Shown here one piece after another: positions 9,733 through 20,280 of a stretch of 64,000 nt of DNA. Every line of letters starts with the position of its first letter. The first letter of the stretch is position 1. The stretch covers positions 186,001 through 250,000 of the forward strand of contig CM055834.1 of assembly GCA_029582265.1 (NCBI GenBank), given 5' to 3'. A program made the translations under genes and the position numbers. The stretch is from Zoroaster sp. YZ-2022. Its lineage: Eukaryota; Echinodermata; Asteroidea; Forcipulatida; Zoroasteridae. A model generated the notes under the pieces. It was given only the letters and a program-made list of their open reading frames with translations. It searched no databases and was not told the origin of the DNA.

Positions 9733-11565
9733 CCGTGCCTTTTCAGTAAGGCGGTGCAAGGGACGTGCTATGTCAGCAAAACCCTTTATGAATCTGCGAT
9801 AATAGGACGCAGGACCTAAGAAACTCTGCACTTCTTTCACAGTCGTAGGCGTTTTCCAATCCCGTACAGCTCTAATCTTCTCGGGGTCTGTGGCGATTCC
9901 ATCACCCGACACTATGTGACCTAGGTACAACACACTTTGCTTGAACAAATGACACTTCTTGGGTTTAAGTTTTAAGCCTGCCTCACGAAGGCGCTGGAAA
10001 ACTGCTTCAAGGCGAATCAACTCCTCCTCAACTGTGTTTGCGAACACAATGACGTCGTCAAGGTAGACGAGCAGTATTCCCCAATGTAATCCCGATAGGA
10101 CCCTCTCTATGAGTCTTTCAAAGGTCGATGGAGCATTACACAGCCCGAATGGCATGACTCGCCAGCTGTACAGGCCCCCACGGACCACAAACGCAGACTT
10201 CTGCCGGGCCTCCTTGTCGAGTTCAACTTGCCAATATCCCGACGCTAAGTCCAAAGTGGAAAACCACTTTGAGCCTGCCAATGTATCCAGTGACTCATCT
10301 ATGCGTGGGATCGGGTAGGCGTCCTTTATTGTAACTGAATTTAGGCGACGGTAGTCCACGCAAAACCTCTTACTTCCATCCTTCTTTTTCACGAGGACAA
10401 CGTTCGATGCCCATGGGCTATCTGTAGGCTCAATGGTACCATTATGCACCATGTCTTTCACTTGTCGCTGAATCTCATCTTGTTCCTTGGGAGGAAATCT
10501 TCTGGGCCTCTCCTTTATAGGTCGGGCATCACCGGTATTGATTTGATGGCGTACCCAGTCCGTACGCCTAATGTCCGAGTCTCCCGTGGAAAAGATGTCT
10601 TGGTACTTGCTTAGTAGTTGGGCTATGCTGTTGTGATGCCTATGGTTTACCCCTTCTTTGCTTCTGTCAAACAAGTCAACAAGGTGATCGGGAACTTTAA
10701 AACGTTCCCCAGGCGCAGGCAGCTCTAGCGCCTCTTTATCTATGTCGCCTTCCCCTACGGGTGTCAAAAAACCAGCCATGGTTCCTCTTCGCACCACACA
10801 TTCCCTCTTTCCTGGGTTGAACACTCTAATAGGCAGTGTCCCCTCATTGGCATTCACAAGTACCCGAGCAACCACCACGCCCTTGTTCGCTATCTCACTC
10901 CTTTCAACTGGCTCAATAACTGCAAGTCCACCGTACCCCTTTTCCCTCATCGTACACCCCGGTAACAACGCCTCGTGCCCGGCTGGTACTCTCGTGGTCT
11001 CGCTTACAACCACTCTGGCACAGATTCCATATCCTTCATTATCTATGCACCTGATTCTCTCGCCGTTCACCTTTAATTCCAAAGTCTGGAAGTCTAGGTT
11101 TCCCCTGGTGGGAAGCAGAAAATCCATCCCCAATATCCCTTTGATCTTTCCTGTGTTCCCAAACACAGCATTCAAGGAACAAGTAGTCTTACCAACCTGG
11201 ACTTCAATCCAGGCGCTGCCGAGTGTCTCCATACTACTGCCATCGGCAGTGCGTACCCTTGGTCCGTTGATTTTTAGATTTGGCCTGCTTTCCTTTGGTA
11301 TTTGGTAGTACAGTTCTGATGAAAGCACTGTATCCGTTGCACCGGTATCAATCAATAACTTGGCCTTGATTCCTCTTATCACTGCATGTACAAATAACCC
11401 GGTGCGTGCTACATCAAATGAAAATGGCGACGACTCACCATCTTCCTCTTTGTGCTCTTTTGCACCTATTGGCCCTGTTGTGCATCCAGCTTTCCCCCGG
11501 GCCGCTGGGTCAGCTGGTCTTCGTTTCCCGACTTCGCTTTCTTTCCAGGTGAATGTTGTGGGCAA
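9730..11565 (-). CDS. Retroelement pol, first part: protease and reverse transcriptase
   Basis: A 611-codon frame. The aspartic protease motif LLIDTGATDTVLSS has its catalytic D at residue 73. RT shows FCVDYRRLN near 401, WFSTLDLASGYWQ near 434, MPFGLCNAP near 471 and the catalytic YLDD at 501-504. The connection starts at ...SFLGPASYYRRFI and is cut by TAG at 9730-9732, just before the residues that open the RNase H region. The frame is -1 relative to gag and overlaps its last 100 bases, so the listed ATG is probably not the true start; entry is by frameshift at 11523-11529. Mobile-element RT typical of Ty3/Gypsy. Confidence 0.94.
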   Translation of the reverse strand: MPTTFTWKESEVGKRRPADPAARGKAGCTTGPIGAKEHKEEDGESSPFSFDVARTGLFVHAVIRGIKAKLLIDTGATDTVLSSELYYQIPKESRPNLKINGPRVRTADGSSMETLGSAWIEVQVGKTTCSLNAVFGNTGKIKGILGMDFLLPTRGNLDFQTLELKVNGERIRCIDNEGYGICARVVVSETTRVPAGHEALLPGCTMREKGYGGLAVIEPVERSEIANKGVVVARVLVNANEGTLPIRVFNPGKRECVVRRGTMAGFLTPVGEGDIDKEALELPAPGERFKVPDHLVDLFDRSKEGVNHRHHNSIAQLLSKYQDIFSTGDSDIRRTDWVRHQINTGDARPIKERPRRFPPKEQDEIQRQVKDMVHNGTIEPTDSPWASNVVLVKKKDGSKRFCVDYRRLNSVTIKDAYPIPRIDESLDTLAGSKWFSTLDLASGYWQVELDKEARQKSAFVVRGGLYSWRVMPFGLCNAPSTFERLIERVLSGLHWGILLVYLDDVIVFANTVEEELIRLEAVFQRLREAGLKLKPKKCHLFKQSVLYLGHIVSGDGIATDPEKIRAVRDWKTPTTVKEVQSFLGPASYYRRFIKGFADIARPLHRLTEKAR

Positions 11566-12389
11566 TTACGGGCGAAATGTCCCTTCTCCTTACATTTATA
11601 GCAACTGTCATTGGGAGTCGCCTTCCGCCTTTGATAGGCGCCACGTGAGGTCTCACTGTTTCCAGTGGTCTTAGGATAAACGTCTTGGTTGATTTTCTCC
11701 ATCCACGCCTTTACCTCACGCTGGTTCTCTAATAATGACTCTTTCAACTGCCGTTGCTCTTCTATCACGTCTTTCAAAGGACACGACCCTTCACTCTCCA
11801 CCATTCTTGCTAGCTTGGAATGCCTACCGCCTCTGTGTTCCTCTATCTTGAGGAAACCCTCTGTGTTAAGCGCAGCTCTTACTGCCTCATCCAGTGATGA
11901 AGGTCTTGCACGGAAAACTCCTTCTCTAATAGCCTGCTCTTCAATCGCATCAGAGAAGTGACCACGAGCTAGGCGATCCCTGCCCTCTTCGGTTAACTCT
12001 GGGTAGGCGAGCGCAGTCAGCTCACGGATTGCCTGGCCAAGTTCCTGCAAAGATTCATTGGGCCCTTGTCTCCTATGACGCAGTTCCACGAGGTGATTCT
12101 CAGCGAGCTGCCCTGGCCCAAATCTTTTCTCTAATAGGCTTACCAACTCAGTGTAAGTCACGTTACCTTCGCCGCCCGTCATGTTCCCTAACACCTTTAC
12201 TGCAGACCCTTGCAGGCTCGCTGCAAGAAAAACTTTGGCCTGGTTGTCTGTCCAGTTATTCGCCACTCTGCACGCCTCAAAGTGTTGCTTATAGTCCCGC
12301 CATGGGGTTTTCCCACTGAACCTGTCGGGCACAATATTCGGCCGTCTTGTCACTTGTGGTTCGCCACTAGTCTTCGTTGGGTCACTCAT
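11466..12389 (-). CDS. Retroelement gag (CCHC nucleocapsid)
   Basis: A 307-codon frame starting at a true ATG preceded by in-frame TAG and TAA stops. The N-terminal part has a Ty3-type capsid-like pattern (PDRFSGKTPWRDYKQHFE, then FLAASLQGSA) around residues 20-110. A Gln/Glu-rich helical stretch runs at about 205-235 and one CCHC knuckle at C263, C266, H271, C276. It forms the particle core and packages element RNA. Its last 100 bases overlap pol in the -1 frame, and the frameshift signal lies 20 codons before its stop. No frame damage seen. Confidence 0.92.
   Translation of the reverse strand: MSDPTKTSGEPQVTRRPNIVPDRFSGKTPWRDYKQHFEACRVANNWTDNQAKVFLAASLQGSAVKVLGNMTGGEGNVTYTELVSLLEKRFGPGQLAENHLVELRHRRQGPNESLQELGQAIRELTALAYPELTEEGRDRLARGHFSDAIEEQAIREGVFRARPSSLDEAVRAALNTEGFLKIEEHRGGRHSKLARMVESEGSCPLKDVIEEQRQLKESLLENQREVKAWMEKINQDVYPKTTGNSETSRGAYQRRKATPNDSCYKCKEKGHFARNCPQHSPGKKAKSGNEDQLTQRPGGKLDAQQGQ
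11471..11529 (-). promoter_or_regulatory. Programmed -1 frameshift signal (gag to pol)
   Basis: In the gag frame the heptamer G GGA AAC (11529-11523) is an exact X XXY YYZ slippery site. Five bases later CCAGCT (11517-11512) can pair with AGCTGG (11491-11486). GGCCC in that loop (11503-11499) can pair with GGGCC downstream (11475-11471), which would make an H-type pseudoknot ending just before the gag TAG. The pol frame is exactly -1 relative to gag. GGGAAAC is a known retroviral slip site. A second weaker candidate, G GGA AAG, lies at about 11490-11496. Confidence 0.75.
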
Positions 12390-12512
12390 TTTTTAAATTT
12401 ATTTCTCTAGGCGGTAGACACGAGTCGCCTACTCCTGCTGTGGAGCCTCTTGTGGAGACTGTAATGAAGCCCCCACTTGGATACTCCTCTGCCGGCATAC
12501 AGTAGAGCTCCC

Positions 12513-12824
12513 CTATAGCTCAAAGGCTGGCAAGCTTTCATCTACTAAATCATCCATCAACGTTTTCCCCGAAGACATCGAAACTGCCGTGTGTGAAGAA
12601 ACTGGAGTCGGTACAGGCGCCAGTGTAGAACGTAACTTGGTACGTGGTCGTGGTGTAGGCGCTAAACGTAAGCTAGGCGTAGGCGTCGGCATTCCAATGG
12701 TAGTACTGTCTTCGGCGCTACCAAACTGGGTAATTATCGACGCATTACCTGACTGGAACCCTGAGTCCTTTTTCGTCAATGCCTCTTCAAATTGTAGTCT
12801 CAATCGACGCAACTTCGTGTACAT
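12513..12824 (-). CDS. Leader ORF upstream of gag, Pro/Thr-rich
   Basis: A 103-codon frame with a true ATG, on the element strand and in the same reading frame as gag but separated from it by stops. The N-terminus is basic and helical (KLRRLRLQFEEALTKK); the middle is rich in PTP and PR pairs. GC content and strand match the element rather than the AT-rich DNA to its right. A CAG|GTAATG at 12750-12743 is a possible splice donor, but its phase does not match ORF3 directly. Not recognised; it may be a leader peptide or chance. Regulation of gag by an upstream ORF is only a possibility. Confidence 0.4.
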   Translation of the reverse strand: MYTKLRRLRLQFEEALTKKDSGFQSGNASIITQFGSAEDSTTIGMPTPTPSLRLAPTPRPRTKLRSTLAPVPTPVSSHTAVSMSSGKTLMDDLVDESLPAFEL

Positions 12825-13724
12825 GTAAGTTTTTTTTTAAACCTGTGATCAAAGATTTATTTGATCTAAATATAAAAACAGCAATTTATTTGTCAACATT
12901 TTTTACACAGGTTTACATAAAACTTTCTTGGTGTAAAGTTGTTAATGCTATCAAGTATCCCTGTTAGAACTTAGAATGAATTAAAAGTTCACGTTTACCG
13001 ATCGAAACAATTTGGGCTCATGCTTTTTTCGACACACCATAATGACACACCATAATGAGCTGAAACTTTCACGTGTTAGTTGTTTAATGTATCTAGATTA
13101 AAAAAGAATAGCCTAAGCATACGCGTTGAGGCAGTTTTGTCAACATTACCAATAATGTACTATCTCTTTTGGCATCACAATCTGCGTATACCTTTTGTGG
13201 TTCACAGAAAAGAATTCTCTAGATAACATAGTAAAGATAGGCATTGGTCTTCCTTTATTCAGAGAGCGTCCCCTATAGCTTATATTCATAGATTAATGGG
13301 TTCCCGACATTTACCAACTTCTAGAGTTGATATCAAGTCCCTACGTTTGCTGTAATGTATTTTTGTCTGTACTCCATTGCCTGGAATCGCGCCCTCTAGT
13401 GGCATTTCATCGTGAAGGTCTGGATCAGCATCAGTGGGGTGAATTCGAGCGGGTTACCCTGGATGATACCCGTATAATCCTGGTATAGCGAGAACGGTGA
13501 GACTATGACATGAGCATTGACACGGCTAAGGCAAAGTATACTCTCGCTTCGGTGACGTATAATATGTAAACAATTTGATGGCAGAACAACGAAATGAAGT
13601 ATAGGCAATGAAACTAAACGAACCGAATGAAAAAGGTTTTTGTTTTCATGAGTACGAGTACGAGTACTTCAAAAGAAATCCTCCGAGTACATGTACGAGT
13701 ACGAGTACGAGTCAGTTCTTAGCC

Positions 13725-13880
13725 CATCAACGCCCCTCTTTCCAAACACCACCCCTTGCGTGAGCCTCTCCTTACTGCCAATAGCCCCAACAATCGCCCT
13801 CTTCCCAAACACCACCACTACATGACCATCCTTCCTCAAGCCCCCTCATCCAAAACACAACCCATGGGTCCTCTCAAACC
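13725..13880 (+). repeat. C-rich ~60-bp minisatellite, short copy
   Basis: About 2.5 units of CCAAACACCACC...CCTCCTTCCTGCCAATAGCCCC type. Longer arrays of the same family lie at 21300-21740 and 25660-26165, and an inverted relative at 20281-20650. Confidence 0.75.
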
Positions 13881-14317
13881 CCAATACAAACATAATACAA
13901 AAATAATTAATACTCTGCTTGCAAAATGTCCATTTAAATTTTTTATTTAATATTGCAGAAATAAACTGAATACAGGTTTTACTGACATTCATGACACATT
14001 TAATTTACGCTGTATACCATTTTTTATTTCATGTAGAAAGTCAATGAATTATTCAATATTTACGTAACAGTTATTGTATAGAGGCAGAAACCAGACTTCA
14101 ATCTTGTTGCTTAGTAACCAATATCCCGTAAATGTTTCAAGGTGAATGAATAGATCAAAGAATATATTTTATACCATGGTCGAATGATGAGAGTAGGCAT
14201 AATTAAAAAAACATAAAATCATGACTTTTGAAAAAGGATACATTTTGTAAGATCACAATTATAAATATAGAACGAACTCATTTGAGAGTAATTTTGAATA
14301 TTGCCGTCATTAATAGA

Positions 14318-14697
14318 TGGGTCATTCCACCAGGTTGGGGTAAGCTTTGTGACATGGTGTCCTTGTTACGTAGGTAGATGTACCATTCATTATCCTTATT
14401 ATGAGTGCAAATTCTTATGGGTCATTCCACCAGGTTGGGGCAAGCTTTGGAACATGGTGTCCTTGTTACGTAGGTACATTGTATGTAGATGTACAATTCA
14501 TTATCTTTATTATGAGTGCACATTCTCAGTTGTTCTTCTAATTAGAATGAAATCAATTTCTGTTCATTGAATGTGAAGTTACAATAATGTTAATTAGGAG
14601 TCATAATAAATGATAATAAATGGTACATTTACCTGTATATTGTTAAACAATGGAAACCTATCACGAAGCTTGCCCCAACCTGGTGGAATAACCCAGA
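14318..14697. mobile_element. TIR element with CATTCCACCAGGTTGGGG ends
   Basis: The left end GGGTCATTCCACCAGGTTGG is repeated in inverse complement at 14665-14695 (AAGCTTGCCCCAACCTGGTG). The left arm is tandemly duplicated (second copy from 14417), with the intervening CTTGTTACGTAGGTA also duplicated. No ORF of note. Absent from the paralogous positions of the other block copies. Confidence 0.75.
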
Positions 14698-14944
14698 TAT
14701 AAAATTGTGCATGTGTTTTCTGTTATTTTACAGAAAATGTAAGAGTGCACCTTTGGTAATTACCGGATTACAAAATAACTGAATTACAATCAAATCTGAA
14801 TGCATTTCACTATGACACAATGAAATGAGCTGAAATATTCACAGGTTGGTTTCTGTACATCTCTTTTGATTCTTATAAATCATGGATACATTTACAGAAA
14901 TGTTACCGATGTGTACAATTCCTGTAAAGATGTATATCTGTGGT

Positions 14945-15190
14945 TTTGAGTTATTTCACATTGTAAACGCGTTTTTGTGTTAATTTATAAACACGTTTGT
15001 TTTTAATTAACATGTTTTGGTGTTTGTGTCTAAATTAATTAACGCGCAATCGTGTTTTAGCAAAACAATAAAAGTAAACACAACAACGTTTTATAGTCGT
15101 TGAAAAATAAACGTAAAACGTGCAAGTAAAGTGTAATCAGAAAGTCGTTTAAACATTTAATCTTGTTTTTAAAGTGTCCTGACAATCTCT
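14945..15190. mobile_element. MITE of CACTGTAAAAACAC family, degenerate copy
   Basis: The internal GTGTTAATTTATAAACA and TAACGTGTTTTGGTGT-type stretches and the right end CTTGTTTTTAAAGTGT match better copies at 22720-22905, 27147-27322 and 40920-41250. Confidence 0.6.
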
Positions 15191-15650
15191 GTTTTAATCA
15201 GATTATTGCTATTTTTCTTTTTGTAAGGAAAAACAAATACTTTGAAATTAGATATTACACAAAATAATAGTCAGAATCTTGGTTTAAAAGTAATTAAGTG
15301 CATCAATAAATTAATGTACTGTAAAAGCATCTCGACAAGTGATTTGTTTGTGAAATGGGTCATTCTAAGCATTTGTTTTCCTTTTCTCAAAGGAAAATTG
15401 AAATTATACTCGTAAAATATTCTTTAAAATAAAAATTACACCAAACCATATTTTAAAGGGAAGGTACAACATAGGTAATTACATGATTACAAAATGACTG
15501 AATTATTATTCAAAGACTAACTTTAGTAAATGTACCAATCATTCTGAAATATTATTATATCTGAAGTACTCTTATTTCAAAGAAAACACGAAAAATATGT
15601 GTTTTTTGAAGAATTGTGAATGTTTTGTTCAATTGATTGTAGTGTCCACG

Positions 15651-16230
15651 TACTAGCTATAGATTTTGAGACAACATTCTAAAGGGTTCTTTTGTTAGAT
15701 TCGTTTGACTAATATATGTAAAGGTTTCATCTCTATAAATTATGTGGGCAATTACGCTTAGAGTCGTGATTATCAGATCATAAGTCATAATTATATGATA
15801 TCAATCATAATAGTGAAGACATACGCTGTAGGTCTATAATGTCATTATGACTTAAGTCGAGTCATATTTGTTTACCATGTCCCTTCCGTAGACATTCACA
15901 CCTTGTAAAGGAGGAGTTTCTAATTCTAATAATTATAATAATTTTGCAATAAAACCATTTTCGCTAAAATATCATTAAAAGGGCTTTTGTGAAACGAATG
16001 TAAAACAACAGGAGTAAACAAATGGGGCCTTGCCGCTAGGTAAACGTATTTTGAGTTATTTCAGTTTCCTGAGACAAAAATCAATTATGAGCAACAGTTG
16101 GTTATAAAATAGCCTACTTCAGCCACTCAATCATTCATAATAATATGGTATTAGTAGCTGAAGGTGAAATTATGAGCCGCAATCATCCATAAAGGAAGGC
16201 TTTGTATCGCATGAGGCAAAGCCGTTGTGT
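15651..16230. other. Non-coding, no feature recognised
   Basis: AT-rich sequence with no ORF above chance and no repeat that I can match inside the window. Confidence 0.4.
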
Positions 16231-16234
16231 GATA

Positions 16235-16605
16235 CAATAAATAATAATAATAATAATAATAATGTGTGGATTTATATAGCGCACGTATCCACCAACTAAG
16301 TGGTGCTCAAGGCGCATTATATTATTATCCCTGCTCATAAGGCTCATAAGGCTCATAAATCATTCCTGAAACCATCTCAGCTCCCTGGGGAGTATACAGC
16401 TCAATTGCTGCCATTTCTAGCGCATATAGAGCAAACCAACTCTGCCTTCACAGGTACCCATTTAACCCCTGGGTGGAGAGAAGCAATTACGATTAAGTGT
16501 CTTGCTCAACGACACAAGTGTCACGGCCGTGATTCGAACTCACATTATGTTGCTAACACCAGAACTTGAATCCGGTAAGCTAGACCGCTCGGCCACGACA
16601 CCCCA
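16235..16605 (-). mobile_element. tRNA-derived SINE, complete
   Basis: On the minus strand the head reads GTCGTGGCCGAGCGGTCTAG (A box TGGCCGAGCGG) with a B-box-like GAGTTCGAATC, resembling a class II (Leu/Ser-like) tRNA. The core contains TTGAGCAAGACACTTAA, shared by several metazoan SINE core families. The 3' part ends GCGCTATATAAATCCACA followed by (ATT)n. The tail microsatellite is at 16238-16262 on the plus strand. Transcribed by RNA polymerase III from the internal boxes (family knowledge) and moved by a LINE partner. Related copies lie at 35716, 37800, 52467 and 52776. Confidence 0.9.
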
Positions 16606-17389
16606 TGGTAGGATATGATGATATTGACCAGGTTTACGGGTAACGCCGTGTTATATTCAATATGAGATACAGTAAAATACATCTGGGCCTATTAACAGTA
16701 TATATATATCTAAACGGAAGAATGGATGAAGGAACACAGGGAAGGGGAAAAGCTGCTTCTAATTATAATAGTATACTTACTAATAGTAATAGTATACTTA
16801 TTTGAATCAAAGTAATATACATATATTACACAACCAATCTATAAAAGTTTCAGCTTAATATTATGTTGTGTAGTTCATATTATAATTTCTAACATGTTTC
16901 AAACTCGACGTGAGCTAATTAAATTTATGTAATATTTAGTATAGCACTATGACATTTGCCCTTGCTCAACAATGACAGGAAAACGATTAATTTTCAGGGG
17001 TATTAATATGCTACTTTTTTAAGACCTTCCCCATGAAACGAGATTGTCTTGAGTAAAATCAATAATATAATGTCAACTGGTAACTGCTACTCTTTGTTTG
17101 TCTTTACCACGTTTGCTGGTCTGTCTGTCTGCTTTTCTATCTGTTTATTTGTTCAACATGTGTACACGTACTCTCAATGCTTTTCTTGTGCTCCCTTGCT
17201 GATCGTCTAATCCAGATTTCCTGTGGGGCGGGGGGGGGGGTGCTCGAGTGTTGTCGCTAGGGCATTTAAAAAAATATTCTGTGTCTACGATTTTTAACGC
17301 TTTTTGTCTTTTCACTACTAACTTTACTATGTTTATAATTTACTGTATATTTTTAAATCTGTATTTATTATAATGATGGCCCATTGAAA
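16606..17389. other. Non-coding, no feature recognised
   Basis: AT-rich with short fragments only: an inverted TTGATTCAAA-type motif near 16800 shared with the repeat blocks and a G-run at 17225-17240. Confidence 0.4.
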
Positions 17390-19200
17390 ATTTTCTAATA
17401 GGTGATATGGTTACCATCTGTAACTAAAGATATTTTTCCCGAGGGAGATATACGTCTCCTTTTATTTTAAATTTACCAAGACTTTTATAAAAATCAATAC
17501 ATACAATGACTAACGAAAATACTGTTCGCGTTTTCACGAGATTAAATATATTTTCCCAAGCTTTCTCAGCTGCTGGGGGCAGATAAGATTTATACAAAAG
17601 ACTAAGATAAACTGATTTGACTGTAATTTCCGATATTGTTCTAACACTGTCATTTATGTTGTCTTCAATGGTAGCATGGTTTAATATATGATTGAGGCCC
17701 CTCCCTATGTTCTTTTATGTAATCTGCCTTAATATTTTTCTTTAATCCAGCTACTATTCTACCAGCATTAATAGGTAATATGTTGCACACGTTGGCTAGA
17801 ACACTATACGATGTAATTTGACCATCAAAGAGAACTTGTTTTAGACGGTTTATACCTTGTGGTTTCAGAATTTTGCTATCCATTTCTTTCCGGGGATCTC
17901 CCGTTATAATGTTATTCTTCCATAAAGGTAATCTGTGGGTTTCATTAACACACATTAAATCATCATTAAACATTCCGCCTGCCACCTTAAACAGGGAAAT
18001 TAATTCTCTATAAAACGTCTGTGTGCTTGGAACAATGACACCTGGATTATCAAAAACATACTAACCAAGGTTATTATTTCCACTGGATTTGCATAAGCAG
18101 TACTTATAAAAATGTCGCCATTTACCAGTTCTTTCCATGTATTTTTTAAGAACATTAATTTTCAAGGCTTCTAATTTCAGACGAATATCAATAACACCAA
18201 TTCTGTGGGTGCCGTGATTGTTTTCCTCTTGATTTTGTCAGGCTTATCGTTCCAATAAGAGGACCATTTAATCTGCTCCATTTTCCTCACATACTCATCT
18301 GGACATGAAATAATAGCCCCATACATAATAAGACAACCCGGCTCCAATTAAACTGTTGATAACGACAGATTTACCTTTCACGGTTAATCGTCTTCCTTTC
18401 CATCTATTCAGAACTGATTTCATTTTGTTTATTCTAGGCTCCCAGTTTTTACGAGAGTTATTCTCATTTCCGAAAAAATCTGAGAATTTTCAAACTGTCG
18501 TTGACCCAAGAAAAACCGCCTGGTTTGTCTACTCTGTTTTTCCATGTCCCAATCCACAAGCCTTGCGACTTCTGGGTATTGATCCTCAACCTTTACTGTA
18601 AGTTTTTAAGATTTCATTCAAGATGTTAAATTCCTTATTGTCAGTGAGAAATATTGTTGTATCATCTGCATGCTGAATTAATTTCAAACGACACTCTGTG
18701 TCTGGTAATTGGATTCCATGAATTTTGTATTTTTTTCTGATCAGACTGGTGAGCCCTTCTGCACAGATGGAGTATAATAATGGAGACAATGGGCAGCCTT
18801 GTCTTATTCCTCTGGTGACTTTGAAAGGTTCAGTTATAAAATTATTGACTGTAATCGCACTCGAAGGATTCCTGTACAATTTCTTTATCCACTTAATTAA
18901 ACCATTTGGAATACCCATTTTAGCCATAACTGAAAACATATATTTCCATTCAATCCTATCAAAAGCCTTTTCTTGATCTATACTTAGGATAGCAGCATGT
19001 TTGTTCTCACAGTTGATGTAATATATAGTATCTCTTAAAGTAATTAAATTATCATGAATAATTTATTCTAAAACAAAAAGCATGGTCGCATACATAGCAT
19101 AGTTTGTGTTGTTAATTGATATATTGGGCAAATAAACTCTTTTAAAAAAACTAACCAAATAATCATTAAAATGGTTAGGAAAAGTCAGAAATGTTGAGCC
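17390..19200 (-). pseudogene. L1-like LINE reverse transcriptase remnant
   Basis: The minus-strand frames show AILSIDQEKAFDRIEW (near 18960), then GIRQGCPLSPLLYS with AEGL, and LIQHADDTTIFL, the catalytic box with HADD instead of YADD. Downstream, at 17665-17985, comes an L1/Tx1-type C-terminal part (RLPLWKNNII, ILPINAGRI), and to about 17440 an AWENIF...FSLVIV...FYKSLGKFKIKGD-type end. Several frameshifts and stops separate the pieces and the 5' part is missing. A dead, 5'-truncated non-LTR retrotransposon. Confidence 0.85.
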
Positions 19201-19553
19201 TTATCGGTCGAAGCGTTCAGAAGATTATTAAATAATCGTAGGCTTCAAACCTGTTTATATCGTGTTAAATCAAATGCAATAAAAAACACAAACAAATTCA
19301 TGTTAATTACGTAGCGGCCATATTGGATCATTTACATTACAACCTATATGAGATTCAGATTGAGGCTCGTGTCCAAAATAGTCTGGTGTCTATATGATGC
19401 GGTACTCATAGTAATCTGTATCATCCGATTCAGGGAACTTGACTTGTACGTGTTGGTTTTTCTGTCAAAATCGCGCGACTTGTCGCTGTATGTGTACCGG
19501 TACTTGTTGTGTTTGTACAAGTTGTCTTGTTATAGGCCTATAGAAGTGTGGCT

Positions 19554-20184
19554 AATGCCCCAGTCACGTTGGAGCTGCGATTGCCTACGACCATGTCAGT
19601 CGTGCGACCTAGGGCGGTCTTGGCCCGGTCGTAGGTTTTTTCTGCGATGTCGGCCTAGCAGTCACACAATAAGACCTGTCCCCGACTGCTCTGCGACTTG
19701 TAGCCAACTGATAGCACGACTGGTCGCAAGACCTTGAGGGACTTGTCGTACGATCACCCAAGACTACCTACGATTGTCAAGGATCAGTCGCAAGACTAGT
19801 CACGCATAGTCGTGTGACTAGTCGTGCATTCGACAAGTCGTGCGAATAGTCGCATAGTCGTGCGACTGTTGGACGACTGGATAGTCCCACGATGAACCAC
19901 GACTACGTAAGACCACTCAAGACTTGTAGCACGACCATCGCACGACTATTGAAGACCTACCTACGACCAGCTACGACCAGCTACGACCAGTTTGGTCGCA
20001 GCCAGGTTTTTGAACATGATCGAAAACCTTCCCAAGACCGAATTTGGTCTTGCGACTACCCAAGACCACCCGCAACCACCCGGGACTTGTCGCAGGTCTT
20101 TTCTAGGATTCCTTGTAATTTCCAGTCGCAGACGATCGTAACCTGTTGTAAGTTGTCGTATCCTCCAGTGTGACTGGGGCTTAA
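19554..20184. mobile_element. PIF/Harbinger-like MITE built of AGTCG motifs
   Basis: Ends are TGCCCCAGTCAC and GTGACTGGGGCT, an inverted pair, flanked by TAA on both sides as a possible 3-bp target duplication (TWA is typical of PIF/Harbinger). The interior is GC-richer than its surroundings and consists of many short direct and inverted copies of CGACTAGTCG/TAGTCGTGCGAC and ACGACCAGCT. The open frames inside are by-products of the repeats. Confidence 0.7.
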
Positions 20185-20280
20185 GTGACAAACACGTCAG
20201 TTATGCATTCTACCCAAGATTATGAAAAACCACATTGAAAAACTGGTTTTATAATATCAGGTATAAGTGAATAGTGTTTG

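Larger units (their letters stand above)
4991..12830 (-). mobile_element. Ty3/Gypsy-type LTR retrotransposon, 5' LTR not found
   Basis: Minus-strand element. From right to left it has a leader with a 103-codon ORF, gag (CCHC), protease-RT, an in-frame UAG, RNase H-integrase, a C2H2 zinc-finger ORF and one LTR. The domain order protease, RT, RNase H, integrase is that of Ty3/Gypsy (Metaviridae), and the RT box YLDD and the GPY motif agree. Frames are long and nearly free of damage, so insertion is fairly young. The right boundary is set where unique leader sequence gives way to an AT-rich repeat near 12830; no copy of the left LTR is visible there. Base composition (about half GC) differs sharply from the AT-rich surroundings. 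Confidence 0.9.
12860..15650. repeat. Repeat block, partial copy 2
   Basis: Right of the retroelement, the sequence matches 20680-23130 in order: a GTAAACCTG foldback piece, a GTTGAGGCAGTTTTGTCAACATTACC stretch, the C-rich minisatellite, then ATACTCTGCTTGCA and a stretch with GTTGCTTAGTAACCA. From about 15240 it matches the start of copy 1. It lacks the foldback MITE present in the other two copies (empty site near 13935). No coding sequence supported. Confidence 0.75.

Noticed and set aside
10109..11308. Long open frames on the plus strand opposite pol (up to 188 codons)
   Set aside because: They mirror the conserved pol reading frame on the minus strand and carry no domain of their own.
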